A stretch of 64,000 nucleotides of DNA, taken from JAMXLO01 sp963749575. Lineage in GTDB: Bacteria; Pseudomonadota; Alphaproteobacteria; Acetobacterales; Acetobacteraceae. Shown here piece by piece: positions 8,837 to 16,014 of the stretch; position 1 is the first letter of the stretch, and each line of letters begins with the position of its first letter. The position numbers and the translations under genes were made by a program. The stretch covers positions 515,123 through 579,122 of the forward strand of contig CAVVNM010000009.1 in NCBI GenBank assembly GCA_963749575.1, given 5' to 3'. The notes below the pieces were generated by a model. The model saw nothing but the letters and a program-made list of their open reading frames with translations, did not search any database and was not told the origin of the DNA.

Positions 8837-10077
8837 TCGCCCATCAGCGTGCGGTAGTGCTTCCAGAAGCCGCGGATCGCCGCCTCGCTGGCGCGGAAGG
8901 TCTGCAATTCCGCCTCGTGCCCGCCCATCATCACCAGCCCCGCGCCGTCGTCGTTGTATTGCAGCGCACGCTGCACGAAGCCGCCGACGCAGCCGTCTTC
9001 CATCGAGATATAGCCCGCCGCGCCGATCAGGTTGCCCTGGCGCAGCCGGCGTTCGGTCATCGCCTCATCGTCGGTGTCGAAGCCCAGGTGGATCCATTCC
9101 AGCTCGGCCTTGTCGACGCCGCGCGGCCGGATCACCCGCACCGCGATCGTGTTGCGCACCTGCTGCAGCACCATGCCGGGGAACACGGTCAGGATCTGCA
9201 CCGACACGCCGTCGCCGTACTCATCCACCAACTCGACCACCGAGCGATCCTGCAACTGGAACTCGCTGTCGGCGCGCAACGCCGCCGCCTTGTAATCCGC
9301 ATCCTCGGCCGCGTAGTCCAGCTTCGCGTAGCTGTAGTGATTGCCGCCGGCGCGGTCGATGTAGATGCCGCCCGGCATGCTGAGCCGGTTGATCCGGAAC
9401 GTGGTCAGGAACAGATGCAGGATCGAGGCGTGGTAGGTGTCCTTGACGTTCTCGAAATAAAGTTTCCAGTTGTTCGGCATCACCTGCGTGCTGCGCCCGA
9501 GCAGCACCGGGGTGCGGTTCATCACCCGCAGCAGCCCGCGCGTGACGTCGGGACCGAGATAGCTCTCCAGGTCAGGTGCTGCGTCGCTGAACGTGCCGAA
9601 CACCAGGCCGCCGAGTTCGGCGGTGCGCAGGCGCTGCAACCGGTGCTCGTCCTTGCGGAATTCCGGCGGCATGCCGCCCTGGCGTTTCACGCCGTGCTCG
9701 AACGCCACGCCGGTGAGCTGGCCGGCGAGGTCGTAGGTCCAGCCGTGATAGATGCAGGAGAATTCGCGGACGCTGCCGCTGCGCTCCAGGCACAGCAGGT
9801 TGCCGCGATGGGCGCAGCGGTTCACGAAGGCGTTGACCGCACCGGCCACGTCGCGCACGACGATGACCGCGGTCTCGCCGATCGTGGTGGCGACGTAGTC
9901 GCCCGGTTTGGCAAGTTCCACCGCGAGGCAGAGGTAGTTCCAGGTGGGTCCCTTGAACAGGCGCTCCTGCTCGCGCTGGTACTGCGCCGGGTCGGTGTAA
10001 AGCCTGAAGGGCACCTCGCTGATGCCGTTCGACGGCCAGGCGACACGGGGTTCCGCGGTCAGACCGGACTGGGACAT
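8833..10077 (-). CDS. Rieske non-heme iron dioxygenase, alpha (large) subunit
   Basis: This 414-residue catalytic subunit has an N-terminal Rieske [2Fe-2S] domain with NRCAHRG (Cys-X-His) and SCIYHGWTYDL (Cys-X2-His). The catalytic domain has the mononuclear iron motif ENVKDTYHASILH, in which the bridging Asp precedes two His ligands. The third ligand is expected in the EDGCVGGFVQ region. Length is normal. It starts at ATG 10077. Its first 70 codons and about 40 bases upstream are duplicated at 10.86-11.09 kb, and the RHH/2TM pair lies in between. The substrate is probably an aromatic acid, but this cannot be specified. Confidence 0.9.
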   Translation of the reverse strand: MSQSGLTAEPRVAWPSNGISEVPFRLYTDPAQYQREQERLFKGPTWNYLCLAVELAKPGDYVATTIGETAVIVVRDVAGAVNAFVNRCAHRGNLLCLERSGSVREFSCIYHGWTYDLAGQLTGVAFEHGVKRQGGMPPEFRKDEHRLQRLRTAELGGLVFGTFSDAAPDLESYLGPDVTRGLLRVMNRTPVLLGRSTQVMPNNWKLYFENVKDTYHASILHLFLTTFRINRLSMPGGIYIDRAGGNHYSYAKLDYAAEDADYKAAALRADSEFQLQDRSVVELVDEYGDGVSVQILTVFPGMVLQQVRNTIAVRVIRPRGVDKAELEWIHLGFDTDDEAMTERRLRQGNLIGAAGYISMEDGCVGGFVQRALQYNDDGAGLVMMGGHEAELQTFRASEAAIRGFWKHYRTLMGE

Positions 10078-10190
10078 GGGGCGGGCTCCTCCCGGTGGGT
10101 GCGTTGGGGCGGGAGTTTAGGCGGGGGGAGCGGGGGCGGGAAGGTGGCGCGACCTGCGCGCCCGCGCATGGTTGCCTCGGCAGCCACGCC

Positions 10191-10202
10191 AACCATATGG
10201 TT
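10191..10202. promoter_or_regulatory. 12-bp perfect palindrome upstream of the RHH gene
   Basis: AACCATATGGTT is its own reverse complement and ends 14 bases before ATG 10217 (26 before ATG 10229). Ribbon-helix-helix proteins bind short palindromes and commonly repress their own operons, so this is a natural operator candidate. It is AT-richer than the surrounding DNA. The role is inferred. Confidence 0.45.
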
Positions 10203-10216
10203 ACAACACTGTTTGG

Positions 10217-10438
10217 ATGGACCGCGACATGGCCGTGACCAGCTTTGAAGTCGATGAGCGCACTGCCGCCTTGCTCACGGAGTTGCAGAAGAAGTTCGGC
10301 GTCAGGACCAACGCGGCGGTGATTCGCAAGGCTCTGGCCCTGGCCAACGTTGCCGCAGAGCATGCCAATTCCGACAATACGATCACCATCGCACCGAGCG
10401 AGGGAAAGCGTGCAGTGAAGGTCTTGCTTGACGAGTGA
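10217..10438 (+). CDS. Ribbon-helix-helix-type DNA-binding protein (possible antitoxin)
   Basis: A 73-residue protein (ATG 10217; ATG 10229 also possible). Its N-terminal strand MAVTSFEVDERTAALL is followed by two helices, ELQKKFGVRTNAAVIRKALALANVAAEHA, the layout of an RHH domain. The acidic-basic tail (EGKRAVKVLLDE) may contact a partner. It is followed immediately by a two-helix membrane protein gene in the same orientation. This pair is bracketed by a direct duplication of the dioxygenase 5' end. A toxin-antitoxin-like arrangement is possible but unproven. Confidence 0.6.
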   Translation: MDRDMAVTSFEVDERTAALLTELQKKFGVRTNAAVIRKALALANVAAEHANSDNTITIAPSEGKRAVKVLLDE

Positions 10439-10460
10439 TCCACCGGCTGCTCGCGAGGGC

Positions 10461-10835
10461 ATGCTCAGCATCACCGAAGAGGCAGACGCGCTTGGCGCGA
10501 CAGCGGAGGTTGTCCGTCTTGACCGTGAGGCCGACCGGGTCGGCCTGACCGTTCCCGATCAGATCGCACTGCAGGACGCGGACCTCCGACGGTGGATGGC
10601 ACGCCGGATTATTTGGGTCTTCATCGCAGCCAACATCGTCACACTGCTCGTCATGGCAGGGCTGGTGTGGCTGGACCAAGGCAACGTAGCGAGCCACTCG
10701 ATCGCGCCCAGCGATCGTATCATCACCAGTCAGGTGTTCATGGCCTTGTTGGGCGCAACCACAGTGCAGGTCGGCAGCATCGCGTTCATCATCGCACAAT
10801 ACCTCTTCCCCAGCCGACGCTCGCGCGACGGCTAG
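10461..10835 (+). CDS. Two-transmembrane-helix protein, partner of the RHH gene
   Basis: About 124 residues from ATG 10461, which has a GAGGG ribosome site. An upstream TTG at 10428 would overlap the RHH gene by 11 bases. A charged cytoplasmic N-terminal half (EVVRLDREADRVGLTVPDQ) precedes two hydrophobic helices: RIIWVFIAANIVTLLVMAGL and LLGATTVQVGSIAFIIAQYL. A short basic tail, SRRSRDG, follows. I do not recognise an enzymatic domain. Small two-helix proteins paired with DNA-binding proteins occur in defence and addiction loci, but this assignment is speculative. It is absent from ordinary dioxygenase operons. Confidence 0.6.
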   Translation: MLSITEEADALGATAEVVRLDREADRVGLTVPDQIALQDADLRRWMARRIIWVFIAANIVTLLVMAGLVWLDQGNVASHSIAPSDRIITSQVFMALLGATTVQVGSIAFIIAQYLFPSRRSRDG

Positions 10836-10854
10836 GCTGTGAGCTGGCCAAGCG

Positions 10855-11085
10855 CGGTGGCGACGCTGTCGTCGGGCCTGGCGAGCTCCACCGCGAGGCA
10901 GAGGTAGTTCCAGGTGGGTCCCTTGAACAGGCGCTCCTGCTCGCGCTGGTACTGCGCGGGGTCGGCGCAGAGCCGGAACGGCACCTCGCTGGTGCCGTTC
11001 GACGGCCAGGCGACGCGGGGCTCCGCGGTCGGAGCGGACTGGGACACGGGGGTCGCTACTCCCGGTGCGTATGGTGGGGGGCCGT
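10855..11085 (-). pseudogene. Duplicated 5' fragment of the Rieske alpha-subunit gene
   Basis: A partial copy of the first 70 or so codons and about 40 bases upstream of the dioxygenase gene (compare 9882-10110). The copy encodes EPRVAWPSNGTSEVPFRL and QREQERLFKGPTWNYLCLAV with several substitutions, and its start codon is GTG (11047) instead of ATG. It ends just after AVELARPDDSVATALG, before the Rieske ligands, so it cannot be functional. It is in the same orientation as the intact gene, forming a direct repeat around the RHH/2TM pair. Confidence 0.88.
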
Positions 11086-11187
11086 TAATCTACGTCACTT
11101 GCCAGCCGCCATGTGTCCTGTAGAAGGCCGCAGCCGCACGGTGTCTCGTCACTGACGGCTCCTTCACGAAGCTGCCGCGAGGGCACC

Positions 11188-12101
11188 ATGCCGATACCAA
11201 CCTTTGACGCATTGATGCTTCCTGTACTTCGCCACTGTGCCGAACAGGTCTGGGTCATGCGGGACCTTACCACCCGTATCGCCAAGAAGAGCGTGCCCTA
11301 CGGATACCAAGTGGCACAGCCACGGTCATCCAGAACCGAGTCGGCTGGGTGAAGACGTACCTGAAGCAGGCAGGCTTGCTAACGCAGCCGAAGCGTGGAG
11401 TTGTGGAGATTACGCAACGCGGCCGTGAAGTGCTGAGCAAGAACCCTGAAAAAATCGACGTCGCACTGCTGGAACAGTTCGAGGAGTTCCGCGCATTCCT
11501 GAACAAGACCAAACACGACAGCGGATCTCCAAATGCTACGAACGTACCCCCAGTAGCGCTATCCAGCACACCAGAGGAACAGATTGCCACGGCATCCAAG
11601 ACGTTGGACCAAGCGCTGCGCGACGCACTTCTGGCCAGGATTCTGGAGGGATCGCCGGCATTCTTCGAGAAGTTGATTGTCGATCTCCTGCTGAAGATGG
11701 GCTATGGCGGTGCGAGGGAAGATGCAGGAGAGCAGCTTGGCAAGACCGGGGACGGGGGTATCGATGGCGTCATCAACGAAGACCAACTTGGCCTGGATCG
11801 TGTCTACCTCCAGGCGAAGCGATACCAACCTGGCAACACAATCGGCATCTCGACTGTACAGGCGTTCATCGGTGCGTTGATCGGCAGGGGTGCCAGCAAG
11901 GGCGTGCTGATCACCACGTCGACGTTCTCGACCGCCGGGCAGAATGCCGCGAAGCAATCTGGGTCCGCGCGCCTTGTGCTCATCGACGGAGAGGCCCTGA
12001 CGGACCTGATGATCCGCTTCAACGTGGGCGTGCGTGTGGCCCAGACCGTCGAAGTAAAGCGTGTCGACATGGATTACTTTGAAGAGGCTGAAACCGACTA
12101 A
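11188..12101 (+). pseudogene. Mrr-type restriction endonuclease, N-terminal domain damaged
   Basis: ATG 11188 opens an Mrr_N winged helix (PTFDALMLPVLRHCAEQVWV, DLTTRIA). The frame then breaks near 11285-11300: the neighbouring frame continues with ERALRIPSGTATVIQNRVGW and TYLKQAGLL, also Mrr_N. The segment normally found between them is missing, so about 8-10 codons plus one frame unit are lost. The catalytic domain is intact: FEKLIVDLLLKMGYGG, GKTGDGGIDGVI and VYLQAKRY supply the D...QxK nuclease motif. Mrr enzymes cut DNA carrying particular methylated bases. A GTG at 11349 could give a shortened protein of 250 residues lacking most of the recognition domain. Confidence 0.75.
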
Positions 12102-12268
12102 CGTCCGTTTGGCTCAGTGTCGGCGGCTGCTCACTCGCCAAGTCGCGTTCATGGACTTGGCAGCCGTTCCGAAGTCATCAGGCAATCGTCTGGAGATCGC
12201 AGATGTTAACGCTCCGGCAATACCCTGACTGCTGCAATCTTGACACGCTGCCCGTCGCCACAAATTTC

Positions 12269-12867
12269 ATGAACCCGGAAGTTGTCAGCGTCCGAGAAGC
12301 CAGCTTCGTCGCTGGTGTTCCGGTGAAGACGGTCAACAAGGCGTTCGACGAGGCGAAGCTCTGCCGTGGCGTCGTCCGCAGGCGACGGGAGCGCCTGCTG
12401 AACCGTGAGGGCGTGCTGCAACTCGCGTTCGAAAGGGAACTCGAGCAGCGGATCGCAACCGAGCTTCGGCCGAGTGTGCGCGCCAGCTTTCTGAAAGCCA
12501 TCACGGCGGCCGACCGTCAGGCCGACGTCGAGATCAGGCTGGGCGATTCCCTCGTCCTGGTGATCGAGCGCAAGGTAATCGAGGCGGTCGTGGATCGGCG
12601 CTGGCAGCAGCTTTCGCGCGCACTCAGCGAGATTGCCGAAGATCCCGAAGTCCAGGCCGGCGCTCGACGTTCAGGGGCACACGTGTGCTGGTGTGGCCAT
12701 CGTGGAGGCCCTCAAGCAGGGAGCCGGAGGCACTTCTGAAGCACTACCCGGCCCTGACCCGGGAGAAGCTGGAAGCGGCAAAGCTGTATGCCGAGGTCCA
12801 TCCCCGCCGCGGGCGGCCGAAGATCGATCTGCGGCACCATCGAGGCGGTAAGCCCCCACGCCCGTAG
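12269..12867 (+). pseudogene. DUF433-type (VapB45-like) antitoxin gene with frameshifts
   Basis: The N-terminal part (VSVREASFVAGVPVKTVNKA) looks like a helix-turn-helix region. The C-terminal DUF433 signature is spread over several frames: RGTRVLVW, then IVEALKQGA, then EALLKHYPALTREKLEAAKL and YAEVHPRRGRP. At least three shifts between 12660 and 12735 are needed to join them. DUF433 proteins are usually antitoxins paired with a DUF5615 PIN-like toxin, but none is found here, so this copy is an orphan. ATG 12269 is preferred because the family homology begins there; ATG 12203 is an alternative. Confidence 0.55.
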
Positions 12868-12915
12868 CTGCAACCCGCCCCGGATTGTGGTAGTAGGAAA
12901 CCCAGGAAGGTGCCC

Positions 12916-13100
12916 ATGGCCGAGACTGAAATCAAATCGATCTGTGATCCCCCCTCGATGAGGCGGAAGAAGCGCGGCTCGATGCCGAGGCCGACGCGGA
13001 TATCGAGGCTGGCAAAGGCGTGCCGCATGCGCGCGTGCGTGCATGGCTTGAGTCATGGGGGAAGCCGAACGAGCTTCCCTGCCCGCTTCCGCCCGAGTAG
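12916..13100 (+). CDS. Antitoxin of a ParE-type module, frameshifted at a C-tract
   Basis: ATG 12916 has a good AGGAAGG ribosome site and encodes MAETEIKSICDPP. A run of six C at about 12949-12954 then breaks the frame. One more C would join it to LDEAEEARLDAEADADIEAG, VPHARVRAWLESWGKP and a stop at 13098-13100. The motif of acidic helix, GK-VPH and RVRAWL is shared with the antitoxin at 13578-13757. The stop codon overlaps the toxin's GTG by one base. The homopolymer could reflect a sequencing error or a switchable tract. Confidence 0.6.
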
Positions 13101-13375
13101 TGCCAGAGGTCATCTGGTCGCCGGCGGCGGTCGCCCAGTTGCGGGCGATCCGGGTTTACATCCAGCAGTTCAATCCGCGCGCGGCCGGGGAAGTGGCAAC
13201 CCATCTGCTCGCTGTCGGAAACAGCCTAGAAATTCTCCCGCACCGAGGGCGGCCGGTCCCCGGCACGGATATGCGCGAGCTTGTCGGCACATTTCGCCAA
13301 GTGGCGCACAGCAGCACTTCGCAAGGCGCCCGGGAATGGCGCGTGAGGCGTCGCCGGCAATGCGATAACGGATGA
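13100..13375 (+). CDS. ParE/RelE-superfamily toxin, C-terminus lost
   Basis: It starts at GTG 13100, overlapping the antitoxin stop. VIWSPAAVAQLRAIRVYIQQF and the family hallmark ILPHRGRPVPGTDMRELV are clear. After LVGTF the frame runs into sequence that is antisense to the opposing toxin, and the usual final strand (a VIRYRIAGD-type segment and its RHG-type tail) is missing. ParE toxins poison DNA gyrase and related RelE toxins cut mRNA; without the last strand this protein is probably inactive. It is convergent with the paralogous module on the minus strand. Confidence 0.6.
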   Translation: MPEVIWSPAAVAQLRAIRVYIQQFNPRAAGEVATHLLAVGNSLEILPHRGRPVPGTDMRELVGTFRQVAHSSTSQGAREWRVRRRRQCDNG

Positions 13376-13574
13376 CACAGGGCTGCACTGAGACCAGTTC
13401 GCGCATCGTGGTCCCGCGGACCGGACGGCCACGATGCGGAAAACCCGCCAGGCTTTCCCCAGCCTCGAACAGAGCCTCAGCCATGCGCGCGGCCGCTTGT
13501 GGGTTGAAATCGACGATGTAATCATAGGGGCGCCAGAGCCCGCGCAGAGCGGCACGGGTCCAAACGACGCGCAC
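13170..13574 (-). CDS. ParE/RelE-superfamily toxin, abnormal C-terminal extension
   Basis: It starts at GTG 13574, three bases after the antitoxin stop. RVVWTRAALRGLWRPYDYIV and FPHRGRPVRGTTMRELV match the plus-strand paralogue, and here CVIRYRIAGD is retained. The frame then continues for about 59 residues through DNA that is the complement of the other toxin, instead of ending with the usual RHG-type tail. This looks like a junction made by recombination or deletion between two tail-to-tail modules. Activity is doubtful. Confidence 0.6.
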   Translation of the reverse strand: MRVVWTRAALRGLWRPYDYIVDFNPQAAARMAEALFEAGESLAGFPHRGRPVRGTTMRELVSVQPCVIRYRIAGDASRAIPGRLAKCCCAPLGEMCRQARAYPCRGPAALGAGEFLGCFRQRADGLPLPRPRAD

Positions 13575-13577
13575 GCG

Positions 13578-13757
13578 CTATGCTTCGGGCGGCGGAACCT
13601 TCTCGCCCCTTGCCAGCTTCAGAAGCCACGCGCGGACGCGCTTATGCGGCACGAACCGTCCCGCCGCGTAATCCGCCTCGGCCTCGGCATCGAGGCGCGC
13701 CTCGGTGGCTGCGTCCGGCTCCATATCGAAGATCGACTTCAGGTACGGTTCGGCCAT
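13578..13757 (-). CDS. Antitoxin of the minus-strand ParE-type module
   Basis: ATG 13757 follows an AGGAGG ribosome site. The 59-residue protein contains MEPDAATEARLDAEAEADYA, then AGRFVPHKRVRAWLLKLA and a Pro-rich end. It is intact and similar to the antitoxin encoded at 12916-13100. It lacks an obvious RHH N-terminus, so it may be the short toxin-neutralising type. An intact antitoxin with a damaged toxin is the expected decay order for an addiction module. Confidence 0.65.
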   Translation of the reverse strand: MAEPYLKSIFDMEPDAATEARLDAEAEADYAAGRFVPHKRVRAWLLKLARGEKVPPPEA

Positions 13758-13925
13758 CGGCACCCTCCTGGCGCCTCGCGCTTTAGCACGGTTCGCGACA
13801 GAAGGCACCGCTCGGTAGCCCAGCCCGATGGGCTAACCGCGCCGTGGCAATGCGACTTCCGTTCAGAGCCGATGGGCTGGTTGGCCACCACGGCAGCCGG
13901 AGACCGGGCGTGGCACACACGAATC

Positions 13926-14038
13926 AACGCAGAGATCGCCGAGAACGCAGAGCTCGCAGAGTAAGAAAATGGCGCTTCGCGCGAAGCGCGTTCGAAACCC
14001 TTCTCAGCGACCTCTGCGCTCTTGGCGATCTCTGCGTT
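13926..14038. repeat. Long inverted repeat of the CGCAGAG type with a central palindrome
   Basis: The left arm 13926-13952 begins AACGCAGAGATCGCC and the right arm 14012-14038 is its reverse complement at 25 of 27 positions. Between them GCGCTTCGC/GCGAAGCGC (13972-13989) is a perfect 18-bp palindrome. The arms belong to a widespread class of extragenic repeats built from (A)ACGCAGAG units. No gene is seen in 13810-14140. The structure could form a cruciform or an RNA hairpin; it marks the right border of the accessory island. Confidence 0.75.
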
Positions 14039-14140
14039 AAATCCTTGTCTGGTGAACCGAGGAAGACCCAACCCGTCGATTGACCTCCCAACCGCCGGCA
14101 GCGCTCCTGGTCCCAGCAACGAGAGCAGCTACAATAACTC

Positions 14141-14169
14141 TTGACACACAGTAAAACTAACGGCATACT
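14141..14169 (+). promoter_or_regulatory. Sigma-70-like promoter for the 256-residue gene
   Basis: TTGACA (14141-14146) matches the -35 consensus at all six positions. After 17 bases comes CATACT (14164-14169), which matches the -10 consensus at four of six. The start codon ATG 14176 lies only seven bases beyond the -10 element, where transcription would begin, so the messenger may be leaderless. No ribosome site is present. Confidence 0.55.
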
Positions 14170-14175
14170 CCCGCG

Positions 14176-14946
14176 ATGGACCCGCGACTGGAACCCGGAC
14201 CACCCGACCTCACCCTGGACCTCTCCAGCGATACGTGCTGGCAGGTCATCCACACGCTGCGGGCCGCGCTTCCGCTGATCGGCGACACGCCAGGGGACGC
14301 CGGATCAACCCCGAGCCAGGCTCTCGCCCGCCGCGACAATGCCGCGATCGCCAGGGTCGCCTGCCTGCTTCCCGCCAATGCCGACGAGGCCGACATCGCA
14401 GCCCAATATATTGCCGCCGGCGCCCAGGCGATGGATTGCATGCGGCTGGCGCGCGAGCACCACGGCGAACCCGCGATAATTTTCAGGTGCACCGCCCTGG
14501 CCGCGACCATGCTGCGCCAGGCGCGGGCCATGCGGTCGTTGCTGCAGCGCGTCCAGGCCGAGCGTCGGAAGCGCGCGGCGGACAATGCACCCTTCGGCCA
14601 GGCTGCCCGCGCCGACAGTCGCGGCATCGACCCGATCGCGCAGGCGCCGACCGCGGACCCGGGCAACGCCGTTGCGCCGTCAGCCGTTGCGCCGTCAGCC
14701 GCGCCGCCGATGCAGCCCGAAGCGCAGCCGGCCGCCGCTAAGCAAGCCATCGCCGCGGAGGCCGACCGCTACGCGCTCAATCACCGCAAGCGTGCCGCGC
14801 TGATCCGCGCCTTGGGCCGCCTCCCCGACAAGGTCGATTGCGGGGCGCTTCGGCCAGAGGTCGTCAGGCAGATCGCCACCGGCACCAGCCCGATCCTGCG
14901 GTCACTCGATCGACGCGGCCATCCGGCGCGAGCCGCCGCGGCCTGA
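14176..14946 (+). CDS. Hypothetical protein, possibly lineage-specific
   Basis: A 256-residue protein I do not recognise. The first two-thirds is helical (IARVACLLPANADEADIAA, QYIAAGAQAMDCMRLAREH, LRQARAMRSLLQRVQAERRK). An Ala/Pro-rich linker with a short internal repeat (AVAPSAVAPSAAPP, residues about 175-188) leads to a basic C-terminal helix pair (RYALNHRKRAALIRALGRL). It has no signal peptide. Codon use fits the chromosome and the promoter is good, so it is probably a real gene. No neighbour suggests a function. Confidence 0.6.
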   Translation: MDPRLEPGPPDLTLDLSSDTCWQVIHTLRAALPLIGDTPGDAGSTPSQALARRDNAAIARVACLLPANADEADIAAQYIAAGAQAMDCMRLAREHHGEPAIIFRCTALAATMLRQARAMRSLLQRVQAERRKRAADNAPFGQAARADSRGIDPIAQAPTADPGNAVAPSAVAPSAAPPMQPEAQPAAAKQAIAAEADRYALNHRKRAALIRALGRLPDKVDCGALRPEVVRQIATGTSPILRSLDRRGHPARAAAA

Positions 14947-15161
14947 ATAATTCACACCCGCACGCAGCCGCGCGCGGATCACTTCGCAGTCGCCCATCCT
15001 GGCATCCCGCATTCGCGGTTGCGTCCGCGCCCCTCCCGCTCTCATCGCCTGGGTCATCGTCTCTCGCACCGCACATTGAGACACCCATGAGACGCGACCG
15101 TGGTGCACCGGCGACGTGTCGTCGCGCGGAGCGATGGCGACTTGGGTTGACCCGAGGCTCG
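14947..15161. other. Intergenic region, nothing recognised
   Basis: Between two convergent genes. No convincing reading frame, tRNA or repeat is seen. A T-poor sequence gives no clear terminator. Confidence 0.5.
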
Positions 15162-16010
15162 CTATCGCGCCCAGTCCGGATTCTCGAGACGCATCCCGTG
15201 GGCACCTTCATAAGCGGCAACCTCAGGCGATCTCCAGCCTTCGAGCAAGCCCGCGTCCAGTGCGTACACCGCCACGCCAAGCGGCCGGCATACGTCGATC
15301 GGATCGCGCGCTTCCGGTCCCCATAGCGGCACCGACAGATCGCCGCCGGGACACGCCGAGATCGCGCACAGCAGATCGATCTCGGCGAAGAACTCCAGGA
15401 AGTCACCGGGCTTCGCCGGACACGTGCGCATGAAATACTGGTCGTCCGAATTGAGGCCGGTGACCTGGAAGACATTCAGCACGTCGTGCACGTCGAACTC
15501 GGTCAGACCGTGCGGCGCGACGGCACGCACCAGGTTCGAATGGCAGCTGAAGTCGAAGTCCACGCCCATGAGCAATCGGTTGACATACGGATCGCAGCGC
15601 GTGCCAAGCAGGTCGTGCACGCGCCCACCGACCTCATCGATGCCGTAACCGGCCAATGTGTCGGCAGTGATCGTCACCAGCGGCCGCAGATACGGCAGGT
15701 TCGACCACAGCCGGTCGAACGTGCTGACATGCGCCGCCTGAAGCTGCCGCGAGCGCGACGCCCACATTCGCTCCCGCGGGTTGTGTGCGTTCCAGATATT
15801 CAGATCGCCGACCTGCGGGCCGTCGATGGTGAGGATGCGGAATACGTGGCCCGCGGGCACCCGCCACGCGCGGCCGGTGCGGATCGGCACCACCAGTTGC
15901 TCGATCAGACGGCGCGATCCCGGTTGCTGTGCGATGCGTTGGTAGAGCGCGCGATCGACGTCGAGCGGCGAGCCCTTGCTGGCCTGATAGGCGGGAGCGA
16001 TATTCGGCAT
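15162..16010 (-). CDS. DUF1989 / urea-carboxylase-associated family protein
   Basis: A 282-residue protein of the DUF1989 family, which accompanies urea amidolyase and some amine-catabolism operons and has a metal-binding cupin-like fold. Visible are VPAGHVFRILTIDGPQVGDL, NPRERMWASRSRQLQAAHVS, a Cys-rich HDLLGTRCDPYVN segment and FNVFQVTGL-like DVLNVFQVTGLNSDDQYFM. No urea carboxylase is adjacent. It is followed by a luciferase-like monooxygenase on the same strand (4-base gap), so a catabolic oxidation pathway is more likely. The reaction is unknown. Confidence 0.8.
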   Translation of the reverse strand: MPNIAPAYQASKGSPLDVDRALYQRIAQQPGSRRLIEQLVVPIRTGRAWRVPAGHVFRILTIDGPQVGDLNIWNAHNPRERMWASRSRQLQAAHVSTFDRLWSNLPYLRPLVTITADTLAGYGIDEVGGRVHDLLGTRCDPYVNRLLMGVDFDFSCHSNLVRAVAPHGLTEFDVHDVLNVFQVTGLNSDDQYFMRTCPAKPGDFLEFFAEIDLLCAISACPGGDLSVPLWGPEARDPIDVCRPLGVAVYALDAGLLEGWRSPEVAAYEGAHGMRLENPDWAR

Positions 16011-16014
16011 CGGC

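Noticed and set aside
12240..12268. TTGACA at 12240-12245 as a promoter for the DUF433 gene
   Set aside because: At the right spacing the -10 region reads AATTTC, a poor match, and it would start inside the gene.
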